64,000 bases of DNA from Hymenobacter jejuensis (GTDB lineage: Bacteria > Bacteroidota > Bacteroidia > Cytophagales > Hymenobacteraceae), in contig NZ_CP040896.1 of assembly GCF_006337165.1 (NCBI RefSeq), positions 4,092,001 to 4,156,000 of the forward strand, read 5' to 3'. Positions 17,826 to 25,026 of this stretch are shown here, piece after piece. The notes beneath the pieces were generated by a model. The model searched no databases. It was given only the letters and a program-made list of their open reading frames with translations, and had not been told where the DNA came from. Made by a program: the position numbers and the translations under genes. Every line of letters begins with the position of its first letter. Within the stretch, counting starts at the first letter, position 1.

Positions 17826-18440
17826 TTACGCTGATGTGCTCAGCTTTCAATAAGCAGAAGAGATCGCGAAGTTGAGGTCGATCAGGAAAAAACGCAATAG
17901 TAGCCTGGGACGCTACTGAAGAGGGTCCATGTTGTCGGGTAGCCGCAAGCGGTTCGTAGTGTGGGTCGCTTTGCAGCCTACTTTGCCGTCGAGTTGCGAG
18001 CCGGGCAAGTCGGTGAAGCGTTTATGCAGAATGCCTAGTGAAAGGAACATCCGCGGGCCATCTTCGCCAGAAGCTGAATCGGCGCACCACGCCTTGCTAG
18101 GTAAGAAGTGCCCGTGTGGAAAATGGTTTGAGGGGAGACGAGTCGCTGGTACCCGGTCTTGCGCTTGCAAAAGAAAGGCTACAAGTAGATTGCCTACGGC
18201 CTCTCCATTTGTTAGCCGCGCGAGCGACACGTCAAATGAGGCAAACCGCGTAGGCAGATAATTTTATTTAAAAGGCCTTGCACGACAGAAGGAACGAAGG
18301 TCGTACCTTAAAATTCTCACTCTTGCTGAGATGCTTTTGCAAATACAGCGCTTAAACTTCATTTCTAAACAACTTCGTCTGCCTCTCCATGGAGTTTTCT
18401 TAAAATAACTGACTAAATACTGACTAGCGAAAGCATAGAA
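17826..18440. other. Gene-poor gap between the island genes and tRNA-Glu
   Basis: Two opposing frames (17929-18261 plus, 17913-18230 minus) overlap each other and show no domain or usable promoter, so I do not call either. An integrase gene or att core would be expected here if the tRNA was the insertion site, but neither is recognisable; the stretch may be decayed element DNA. Confidence 0.4.
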
Positions 18441-18442
18441 AA

Positions 18443-18478
18443 TGGAAAAACCCGCTCCAGAAGCTCTGAAGCGGGTTT
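18443..18478 (-). terminator. Terminator downstream of tRNA-Glu
   Basis: AAAAACCCGCT and AGCGGGTTTTT form a perfect 11-bp stem with a 13-nt loop. It lies about 30 nt beyond the 3' end of the leftward tRNA-Glu. Confidence 0.8.
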
Positions 18479-18504
18479 TTAAAGTCTCAAAACGAGTGGG
18501 TAAG

Positions 18505-18576
18505 TAGTCCGTAGGGGAATCGAACCCCTGTTGGTAGAATGAAAATCTACTGTCCTAACCCCTAGACGAACGGACC
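18505..18576 (-). tRNA. tRNA-Glu (anticodon UUC)
   Basis: Read on the minus strand, the cloverleaf has acceptor GGTCCGT with its partner ACGGACT, D arm GTCTAGGGGTTAGGAC, anticodon stem GTAGA/TCTAC around loop TTTTCAT (anticodon TTC), and T arm AGGGG-TTCGATT-CCCCT. CCA is not encoded. The first acceptor pair is G-U. Its 3' end faces the accessory island, the usual geometry for tRNA-targeted integration, though no second copy of the 3' end was found at the other margin. Confidence 0.95.
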
Positions 18577-18831
18577 ATGTGACGTGCCTTGTTCGTTTTG
18601 ATGGTGCAAAGATAGAGGAGAGAAAGTTTAGCGCAATACCTGGCCCGAAAAAAAAGTGTGCCCAGGATCAAATGGACTGACTTTCAAGGAGAAAAGTTAT
18701 TTAAACGTAGCTAGCCCAAGTGGCAAGGCGCTGCCAAAAACCAGTACCTATGGCTTTCTAAGCTTCAGATTACCCAGAATCTTATTCGCTCGTACATTGT
18801 TTATAACGCTGTCAAACCGCGCTTAGTTGAT

Positions 18832-18862
18832 TTGGCGATGTTACGGCGTCCCTTTACCTTCG
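18832..18862 (+). promoter_or_regulatory. Putative gapA promoter
   Basis: TTG at 18832-18834 and TACCTTCG at 18855-18862 are separated by 20 nt, matching the Bacteroidota -33/-7 layout with one mismatch in TAnnTTTG. The gapA ATG is about 56 nt downstream. Confidence 0.4.
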
Positions 18863-18918
18863 CTGCGCGTTTCCACTTGGGCCTTACTGAAGGCCACTAA
18901 CCCCATTTTTCTGTAATT

Positions 18919-19929
18919 ATGGCTAAAATCAAAGTCGCCATTAACGGCTTCGGCCGCATTGGCCGCCTGACGTTCAAGTCGTTGCTCGAGCGCGACAATG
19001 TGGAAGTCGTGGCAATCAATGACCTGACGGACAACAAAACGCTGGCGCATCTGCTCAAGTATGATTCTGTGCATGGCCGCTTCCAGGGCACTGTTTCGTA
19101 TGACGAAGAAAGCCTCACCGTAAACGGACAACGCATTCATGCCTTGGCCGAACGCGATCCGAAGCTGTTGCCCTGGGGCGACATGGGCGTAGATGTAGTG
19201 CTGGAATCGACGGGCCGCTTCGTAGACGAAGCCGGTGCTGGTCAGCACATTACGGCGGGTGCCAAGAAGGTAGTGATTTCGGCGCCGGCGACCGGCAACA
19301 TTCCAACTGTGGTGTTGGGTGTGAACGAAGATATTCTGACGGGCGACGAAACCATCATTTCGAACGCGAGCTGCACGACCAACTGCTTGGCTCCCATGGC
19401 CAAAATCCTGGACGAAGCATTCGGCATTGAAAAGGGGTACATCACGACGGTGCACGCTTACACTTCGGACCAAAACCTGCAGGACGCGCCGCACAAAGAC
19501 CTGCGCCGTGCCCGCGCTGCTGCCCTGAGCATCATCCCGACCAGCACGGGTGCCGCCAAGGCCGTTGGTTTGGTGTTGCCGAGCCTGAAAGGCAAACTCG
19601 ACGGTATTGCCATGCGCGTGCCCGTTCCAGATGGTTCGACCACCGACCTCACGGTTATTCTGAAGCAGGAAGTAACTAAGGAGCAAATCAACGAGGCCGT
19701 GAAAAAGGCAGCTGAAGGCGCTCTGAAGGATATCGTTGAGTATTCGACGGACCCGCTTGTAAGCACCGACATCGTAGGCAACCCGCACTCCTGCATCTTC
19801 GACTCGGGCCTAACTTCGGCCAACGGGTCGCTGGTGAAAGTAGTAGGCTGGTACGACAACGAAACCGGCTACAGCACCCGCACTGCTGACCTCATTCAGC
19901 GTTTGGGTGAGAAAATGGCTAAAGCATAA
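18919..19929 (+). CDS. gapA: Glyceraldehyde-3-phosphate dehydrogenase, type I
   Basis: 336 aa, full length. Rossmann NAD site GFGRIG (10-15) with Asp35 favouring NAD, catalytic Cys152 in ASCTTNCLAPMAKIL, His179 in TTVHAYTSDQ and the conserved C-terminal WYDNETGYS. It oxidises glyceraldehyde 3-phosphate to 1,3-bisphosphoglycerate in glycolysis and works in reverse in gluconeogenesis, as a cytosolic tetramer. It is a monocistronic housekeeping gene with a promoter candidate upstream and a terminator downstream. Its TAA stop is the first triplet of a gene-end palindrome element (19927-19951). A long antisense frame across the gene is a codon-bias artefact. Confidence 0.98.
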   Translation: MAKIKVAINGFGRIGRLTFKSLLERDNVEVVAINDLTDNKTLAHLLKYDSVHGRFQGTVSYDEESLTVNGQRIHALAERDPKLLPWGDMGVDVVLESTGRFVDEAGAGQHITAGAKKVVISAPATGNIPTVVLGVNEDILTGDETIISNASCTTNCLAPMAKILDEAFGIEKGYITTVHAYTSDQNLQDAPHKDLRRARAAALSIIPTSTGAAKAVGLVLPSLKGKLDGIAMRVPVPDGSTTDLTVILKQEVTKEQINEAVKKAAEGALKDIVEYSTDPLVSTDIVGNPHSCIFDSGLTSANGSLVKVVGWYDNETGYSTRTADLIQRLGEKMAKA

Positions 19930-19951
19930 CTATTTGATTGTCAACTAGTTA
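19927..19951 (+). repeat. Gene-end palindrome element, copy at gapA
   Basis: TAACTA (19927-19932) pairs with TAGTTA (19946-19951), and the core TTGATTGTCAA lies between. The first triplet is the gapA stop codon. One of the best-preserved copies. Confidence 0.8.
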
Positions 19952-19956
19952 TATTG

Positions 19957-19990
19957 GAAAGCCTGCCCATCTCGGGCGGGCTTTCTTATT
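19957..19990 (+). terminator. gapA terminator
   Basis: AAAGCCtGCCC pairs with GGGCgGGCTTT around a short loop, followed by a T-rich tract, 28 nt after the gapA stop and just beyond the palindrome element. Confidence 0.8.
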
Positions 19991-20047
19991 TTGTAGTACA
20001 TCCAACGTTGCCTGCATACCGGATGGCAACCGTGTTTTTGTCTTTGT

Positions 20048-20929
20048 ATGTCGCCTGCTAAGCTGCGCATCTGCTTCATTCTCAACCCGAACTCCGGCAC
20101 CAATCGGCGGCAGGATGTGCCCGCGCTACTTGCGCAACACCTCGACCCCGCCCTCGTCGACTATGAATTGCAGCTGACGCAGTACGCCGGCCATGCCGAA
20201 ACGCTGGCGCGTGAGGCGGCTCTAACGAGCTTTCGGGTGGTAGTAGCCGTGGGCGGCGATGGCACGGTAAACGAGGTGGGGCGCGGTCTTCTGGGAAGTC
20301 GGGCAGCGCTCGGAATTCTGCCGCGCGGTTCGGGCAACGGATTAGCGCGCCACTTGCGAGTGCCGCTCAGTTTGCCCGCTGCGATTAAGCGCCTCAATGC
20401 TCCTGACTTTCAACGTATTGACGTGGGAGAAATTAACGGTAGGCGCTTTTTTTGTACGGCGGGCCTGGGGTTTGACGCGCACGTAAGCAAATGTTTTGCG
20501 GCCGCCGGCACGCGTGGGTTGGCTACGTATGTGCGCGTAGCCCTGCGCGAATACCGCCGCTTCCGGCCTGTGCCCGTGAACGTCGCGTTTAATAATCAAA
20601 CGCTCGAAACGGGTTGTTACGTACTGGCTTTTGCCAATGCCGCTCAATATGGCAACAACGCTTACATCGCGCCCCTGGCGGACATCCGCGACGGTCTGCT
20701 GGATCTGTGCCTGATCGACGCGTTGCCACTGGGCCGGGCCGTGCGCGTAGGCATTGGGCTGGCGCTGGGCGATCTACCAACATCAGGAGCCGCGGTTTTT
20801 CATACTTCTCGCCAGATTCAGGTGCACGCTGCTGCGCCCCTTGGCTTTCACGTCGACGGCGATTATGTGGAAGATGCTCAGGACTTCAACATCGGGCTAG
20901 AGCCGCTGGCGCTTGAAGTTGCTATTTGA
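20048..20929 (+). CDS. Diacylglycerol kinase-family lipid kinase (YegS/BmrU-like)
   Basis: 293 aa. The catalytic domain begins FILNPNSGTNRR and has the nucleotide-binding signature VGGDGTVNEVGRG (about 72-84) followed by GILPRGSGNGLARHL, both diagnostic of DAGK_cat. The C-terminal beta-sandwich ends HVDGDYVE. Members phosphorylate diacylglycerol, sphingoid bases or related lipids with ATP; the exact lipid is unresolved. ATG 20048 sits only about 10 nt after a TGTTTTTG/TGTCTTTG pair that may be the promoter, so the leader would be very short. An imperfect gene-end palindrome follows the TGA stop. Confidence 0.88.
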   Translation: MSPAKLRICFILNPNSGTNRRQDVPALLAQHLDPALVDYELQLTQYAGHAETLAREAALTSFRVVVAVGGDGTVNEVGRGLLGSRAALGILPRGSGNGLARHLRVPLSLPAAIKRLNAPDFQRIDVGEINGRRFFCTAGLGFDAHVSKCFAAAGTRGLATYVRVALREYRRFRPVPVNVAFNNQTLETGCYVLAFANAAQYGNNAYIAPLADIRDGLLDLCLIDALPLGRAVRVGIGLALGDLPTSGAAVFHTSRQIQVHAAAPLGFHVDGDYVEDAQDFNIGLEPLALEVAI

Positions 20930-20944
20930 GTTTGTTGCAATAGA

Positions 20945-20955
20945 TTGATATCCAA
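20945..20955 (+). repeat. Gene-end palindrome element, degenerate copy after the lipid kinase
   Basis: Core TTGATATCCAA lies 16 nt after the TGA stop, flanked by an imperfect TTGCAATA/TATGCAA inverted pair. Confidence 0.45.
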
Positions 20956-21019
20956 TTGGATATGCAATAGGTATTGTTTTTGGCCCTAGTGCACTTCTGG
21001 GTTTCTTACCTTTATTACT

Positions 21020-21370
21020 ATGAAAGCAGACAAAAATCATCGCAACCGCGAAGGCATCGTCTACTCTACCAGTTCCGAGTTTGCCTATCAATACAATGCG
21101 GAAGAAGAAACGGCGACGCTGCCTCCTCAACAGCAAAACCTGCGCGTTCAGCTCGACCGCAAAGCCCGCGGCGGCAAACAGGTAACACTAATAACTGGCT
21201 TTGTAGGCAAAGACGCTGATTTGCAGGTGCTTGGAAAGCTCCTAAAAACTAAATGCGGCGTCGGCGGCAATGCCAAAGACGGGGAAATCCTGATTCAGGG
21301 TGACTTCCGCGATAAAGCGCTTGCCGTTTTGATTGAGCAAGGCTACAAGGCCAAAAAGGCGGGTGGCTAG
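21020..21370 (+). CDS. SUI1/eIF1-family translation factor (YciH-like)
   Basis: 116 aa. The C-terminal 80 residues form the SUI1 fold: LRVQLDRKARGGKQVTLITGFVG, then LGKLLKTKCGVGGNAKDGEILIQGD, which contains the conserved Gly-rich loop, and a final helix. The N-terminal 35 residues are charged and probably disordered. The archaeal and eukaryotic counterparts monitor start-codon selection; the bacterial protein probably influences initiation fidelity on the 30S subunit. Convergent with kdsB, with an AT-rich inverted repeat (GTAAATA/TATTTAC) in the 35-nt gap at about 21391-21407. Confidence 0.92.
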   Translation: MKADKNHRNREGIVYSTSSEFAYQYNAEEETATLPPQQQNLRVQLDRKARGGKQVTLITGFVGKDADLQVLGKLLKTKCGVGGNAKDGEILIQGDFRDKALAVLIEQGYKAKKAGG

Positions 21371-21390
21371 CTTTATTGTTGCGTAAGCGC

Positions 21391-21407
21391 CAGTAAATAA
21401 GGTATTT
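21391..21407. repeat. AT-rich inverted repeat between the SUI1 gene and kdsB
   Basis: GTAAATA and TATTTAC, 3 nt apart, lie between two convergent stops and overlap the kdsB stop. It may be a divergent relative of the gene-end palindrome or a simple terminator. Confidence 0.4.
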
Positions 21408-22164
21408 ACAGAGAGGGGTTTGCGGCTAAGAATTCCAGCGCCCGCGCTACGTCCTCCGGCGTGTCGATGCCGATAGTGGCCAAATTGGTTTCAGCCGTCA
21501 GGATGCGGTAGCCGTTTTCGAGCCAGCGTAATTGCTCCAGCGACTCGGCGAGCTCCAGAGAGGAAGGCGGCAATTGGGTGATTTCGGCCAACACATCGGG
21601 GCGGTAGGCATACAAGCCGATATGACGCAGATAGCGATGGTGCTCGAGCCAGTGTTCGGATGGGTGCTGACGCTGGTAGGGCAGCGGATGACGGCTGAAA
21701 TACAACGCGTTACGTTGCGCATCCAGCACTACTTTAGGCAAGTGCGGGCTGAATAGTTCTTCCTCGTCCACAACCGGCTTAACTAGCGTGGCTATCTGAG
21801 TAAGTGGCTCGTCACTAAATAGTTGCAACAAGCTATTGATTTGCTCTGGGTGGATGAATGGCTCGTCACCCTGGATGTTTACCAGGCAATCGGCGGGGGT
21901 AGCGAGCTGGCGGTAGGCATCATACACGCGGTCGGTGCCGCTGGGGTGATCGGGTGAAGTCAGGAGAGCTTCGCCGCCAAATGCCAAAACATGTTCTAGA
22001 ATGCGCTCGTCGTCGGTGGCGACCACCACGCGGCTCAGGGCCGACTTCTGGGCCTGCTCGACCACGCGCTGGATCATGGATTTGCCGCCTAAGTCGGTAA
22101 GCGGTTTGCCGGGCAAGCGGGTAGAAGCGTAGCGGGCCGGAATGATGCCGATGGCGTGCAGCAT
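21406..22164 (-). CDS. kdsB: 3-deoxy-manno-octulosonate cytidylyltransferase
   Basis: 252 aa from ATG 22164; the frame opens 23 codons earlier, but MLHAIGIIPARYASTRLPGK is the canonical N-terminus with the CTP-binding loop. Further signatures are VVVATDDERI, HPSGTDRV and VNIQGDEPFI. The enzyme activates KDO as CMP-KDO for lipid A core assembly, so the organism makes KDO-containing lipopolysaccharide. It is convergent with the SUI1 gene and divergent from the LysM gene. No odd features. Confidence 0.96.
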   Translation of the reverse strand: MLHAIGIIPARYASTRLPGKPLTDLGGKSMIQRVVEQAQKSALSRVVVATDDERILEHVLAFGGEALLTSPDHPSGTDRVYDAYRQLATPADCLVNIQGDEPFIHPEQINSLLQLFSDEPLTQIATLVKPVVDEEELFSPHLPKVVLDAQRNALYFSRHPLPYQRQHPSEHWLEHHRYLRHIGLYAYRPDVLAEITQLPPSSLELAESLEQLRWLENGYRILTAETNLATIGIDTPEDVARALEFLAANPSL

Positions 22165-22397
22165 AGCAATCAGAGTGAAGTGGACGGCTGCAAAGGAGGC
22201 AGAATTCCGGCAAAAAACAGAAACCACGCTCATTTAGCACCGCCATTAGTTCGTTAAAAACATGCCTTCTGCCCAATGGAAAGCGTGTTTTGGCACTGTG
22301 CTGGGATTATTTTTTATCTTTCGGCAGTATTTATGCTGCTGGCAAGGCAAGGTGCTGCTTTTTCGCTGGTATCTGCCTTTTCCCGCAAACCGTCCGT

Positions 22398-23396
22398 ATG
22401 ACCCGTTTTTCGTTGCTGTTTGCCGCGTTCGTTGTTTCCAGCCTTTCTGCTTCCGCCGCCTTACGGCCCGTGTTGCCTGATTCTATAGGCGTTGAATACC
22501 GCAACAATAAGATGTTGATTAAGCACCGGGTTAATCCTGGTGAAACCCTCTACGGCCTCTCGCGGCGCTACAAAGTGCCCGTCGATCAGATTGTAGAGGT
22601 CAATCCGAATTTGCAAGGCGGCCTAAACACCGGCCAGATTGTGCTGGTGCCGCGGTCCCGCGTCGTCCTGACCAATCCGCCGGCGGCGCGCCCCGCCGAA
22701 GCTACTAGTGCACCGACCTCGGCCGCAGCGCGGGCGCTGGCCACTGATGCACACGGCAACAAAGTGTACAAAGTGGAAAAAGGCCAAACCCTTTTTTCCA
22801 TTGCGCGCCGTTTCGAAACTACCCCGGATGCGTTGGCTCAACTTAACCATTTGCCGGCTGGCGGTGGCGTTCGTATCGGTCAACTCCTCGTTATTGTGCC
22901 AGCGCATGCCGCGCCTAGTGCGCCACCCACCCCAACTCAGCCGCAACCCCAACCTGTGGTGGCAACTACTCCCGTAAAAACGTCGCCGCCCGCAACCGCT
23001 CCGACAACGCCCGCCAACAGGCCAGAGCGCGCTGAGGAGGCCGAAAAGTCTCGGGAGACTGCGCCGCCAACAACCAGTGAGTCGACTACCGACGAAGACC
23101 GAGCACCGGAGCGGGCCAGCGAAATCGTGCGGCGCGTAAAAGAAAGCGGCTTGGCGGCCGTCATCGAAGGCGGCGGCACCGACAAATACCTCGCGCTGCA
23201 CAAAACTGCGCCGGTGGGCACAATTATGCAGGTGCGCAACATCATGAACGGGCAGGCCGTGTACGTGCGCGTAATCGGTCAACTACCTGATACTGGTGAG
23301 AACAGCAACATTCTGGTGCGGCTTTCCAAAAAAGCGGTGCAGCGCCTCTCCACGCCCGATAGCCGCTTCCGCGTCGAAACTTCGTATGTGCCGTAA
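22398..23396 (+). CDS. Secreted LysM protein with C-terminal RlpA-like domain
   Basis: 332 aa from ATG 22398; the longer frame from 22290 has an implausible Cys/Trp-rich start, whereas MTRFSLLFAAFVVSSLSASA is a clean signal peptide. Two LysM repeats follow (HRVNPGETLYGLSRRYKVP and YKVEKGQTLFSIARRFETT), each about 45 residues, then a Pro/Thr-rich linker and a C-terminal domain (ALHKTAPVGTIMQVRNIMNG, then VYVRVIGQLPDT) resembling the double-psi barrel of RlpA. It should bind peptidoglycan in the periplasm and may act on denuded glycan strands. The conserved RlpA catalytic Asp/His residues are not obvious, so enzymatic activity is uncertain. Confidence 0.87.
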   Translation: MTRFSLLFAAFVVSSLSASAALRPVLPDSIGVEYRNNKMLIKHRVNPGETLYGLSRRYKVPVDQIVEVNPNLQGGLNTGQIVLVPRSRVVLTNPPAARPAEATSAPTSAAARALATDAHGNKVYKVEKGQTLFSIARRFETTPDALAQLNHLPAGGGVRIGQLLVIVPAHAAPSAPPTPTQPQPQPVVATTPVKTSPPATAPTTPANRPERAEEAEKSRETAPPTTSESTTDEDRAPERASEIVRRVKESGLAAVIEGGGTDKYLALHKTAPVGTIMQVRNIMNGQAVYVRVIGQLPDTGENSNILVRLSKKAVQRLSTPDSRFRVETSYVP

Positions 23397-23422
23397 ACGC
23401 ATGGCGCACAGCCGCTAAGCGC

Positions 23423-24145
23423 ATGGAGCATCGCTCTACTGACTTAGCGGCCGCGGGCGATATTTTTACCTACGCCGAAATGTGTTGGCTGGAAAAAACC
23501 AACCTGCGGCGCGGGATGAACTTTCGGTTGCACGGGCGCCAGACAATTATTCTGATGTCGAGGCGGCCGGACGCGCCCTACGCCGATCGGTTTGAGGAGC
23601 ATGGACGCATCCTGATTTACGAAGGCCACGACATTCCGCGCAATGAGCTATCTGCGTCCAAACTCGCTGATCAGCAGCTCGCTACCCCGCGGGGTACGCT
23701 CACCCAAAACGGACGCTTCTTCGAGGCTGCCCGCCGCGCCAAGTTGGGCGAAATTGAGCCTGAGCCGGTGCGAGTGTATGAGAAAATTGACGCTGGCGTG
23801 TGGGTCTTCAACGGCGTTTTTGCTCTTATAGACGCGTGGCGCGAAGCCGATTTGGCGCGGCAGGTGTTCAAATTCAAGCTTCGGCTAATTGAGACCGATC
23901 CTGCAAACCCTGTAGAAAACCAAGCTATTGGTAATGAATTGATTATCAATAGCTTGCTTTCTGCTTCTGTCAAGCAGGAAGTTTGGAAGCGGGAGAAAGG
24001 GCGTTGTCAGGTTTGTGGCAGCACCAGCAACTTGCACTTTGCCCTCCGGTCCGGTGTTTCCTCCTCAACTTTGCCCATTACTGCCGCTAACGTACAGCTT
24101 CTGTGCGCTTTCCATTATCCGTTGGAAGGCGAGGGGCTGCCATAA
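23423..24145 (+). CDS. SRA/YDG-like domain fused to a degenerate HNH endonuclease
   Basis: 240 aa. Residues about 10-150 resemble an SRA/YDG modified-base-binding domain (GDIFTYAEMCWLE, GRILIYEGHDIPR, QNGRFFEAARR, VWVFNGVFAL). Residues about 180-235 resemble an HNH finger: VWKREKGRCQVCGSTSNLHF, later ANVQLLCAFHYPLEG. The Asp-His pair that normally follows LHF is replaced by Ala-Leu and the second CxxC partner is only Cys-x-x-His, so nuclease activity is doubtful. The two parts are joined exactly where a hairpin (arms 23921-23930 and 23947-23956) encodes the linker QAIGNELIIN. Possibly a modification-dependent nuclease that has lost catalysis, or a sensor. Confidence 0.65.
   Translation: MEHRSTDLAAAGDIFTYAEMCWLEKTNLRRGMNFRLHGRQTIILMSRRPDAPYADRFEEHGRILIYEGHDIPRNELSASKLADQQLATPRGTLTQNGRFFEAARRAKLGEIEPEPVRVYEKIDAGVWVFNGVFALIDAWREADLARQVFKFKLRLIETDPANPVENQAIGNELIINSLLSASVKQEVWKREKGRCQVCGSTSNLHFALRSGVSSSTLPITAANVQLLCAFHYPLEGEGLP
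23921..23956. repeat. Palindrome element inside a coding sequence
   Basis: CAAGCTATTG (23921-23930) is the exact inverse of CAATAGCTTG (23947-23956), and the loop contains the perfect family core TTGATTATCAA (23939-23949). It is in frame within the SRA-HNH-like gene. Confidence 0.7.
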
Positions 24146-24148
24146 TTT

Positions 24149-24913
24149 TTGCTCTTGAATCACGCCCAAATCCGCCAGTTGCTCGACGATCGCTACGACC
24201 ATTACGACCGGCCAGCCTTCATCCTCAACGACCCCATTAGCATTCCGCATCGGTTTTCGCTGCGCCAGGATATTGAAATTAGCGGCCTGTTCGCGGCCTT
24301 GTTGGCTTGGGGGCGTCGGCCTACAATCATTAAAAAATGTCAGGAACTGATACAGCGCATGGACAACGCGCCCCATCAGTTCATCCTGCACCATTCCGAC
24401 GACGATTTGAAGGGTCTGTTAGGCTTCTGCCACCGCACCTTTTGCGATACCGATCTGCTGTATTTCGTGCATTTTCTGCGGTGGTTTTATGAGCAGCACA
24501 ACACCTTGGAAGACGCTTTTTTGCACGGTGTCACGCAGCGCGAACGGCTAGAACAATTTCATAATCTGTTCTTTAGCCTGCCCGATGCCCCCGGCCGAAC
24601 CCGCAAGCACGTAGCCACGCCGGCCCGCAAATCGGCCTGCAAGCGCGTGAACATGTACCTGCGTTGGATGGTGCGCCAAGACACCCGCGGCGTGGATTTT
24701 GGCCTCTGGACGCGCCTGCCCATGTCGGACCTGATCTGCCCGTGCGACGTGCACGTGGAGCGCGTCGCCCGCCGCCTGGGCCTGATGACGCGCCCCGCCG
24801 TGGATTGGGCTGCTGCCGAAGATCTGACCGCCCACCTACGCGACTTTGACCCGAATGACCCGGTCAAATACGACTTTGCGTTGTTTGGGCTGGGTGTGGA
24901 GGGCGAAATGTAA
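24149..24913 (+). CDS. TIGR02757-family protein (DUF2400)
   Basis: 254 aa. Family hallmarks are IEISGLFAALLAWGRRPTII near residue 50 and the cluster KRVNMYLRWMVRQD followed by GVDFGLW and SDLICPCDVHVERVARRLG. The family is conserved in Bacteroidota and spirochaetes; it has a HhH-glycosylase-like arrangement but no proven activity. No ATG is available at the N-terminus: TTG 24149 or TTG 24155 must be used, three bases after the preceding stop, so translation is probably coupled to the upstream gene. The predicted product is complete. Confidence 0.85.
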   Translation: MLLNHAQIRQLLDDRYDHYDRPAFILNDPISIPHRFSLRQDIEISGLFAALLAWGRRPTIIKKCQELIQRMDNAPHQFILHHSDDDLKGLLGFCHRTFCDTDLLYFVHFLRWFYEQHNTLEDAFLHGVTQRERLEQFHNLFFSLPDAPGRTRKHVATPARKSACKRVNMYLRWMVRQDTRGVDFGLWTRLPMSDLICPCDVHVERVARRLGLMTRPAVDWAAAEDLTAHLRDFDPNDPVKYDFALFGLGVEGEM

Positions 24914-25026
24914 TGCCGGTAACTTGCTTGTACTCGTGCATCATTTATTAATATTCCTGAATCTTTATCGCTGCTAGCCGTGTTTACCATAGCAGTCTTT
25001 TCTACACCCTGAATTCCGATTTCTCT

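Noticed and set aside
17913..18261. Overlapping opposite-strand frames of about 105-110 aa
   Set aside because: No homology, no promoter, mutually exclusive; likely noise in decayed DNA.
18841..19788. Long antisense frame (315 aa) over gapA
   Set aside because: Exact shadow of a strongly conserved gene on the other strand; no domain, and codon bias in GC-rich DNA explains it.
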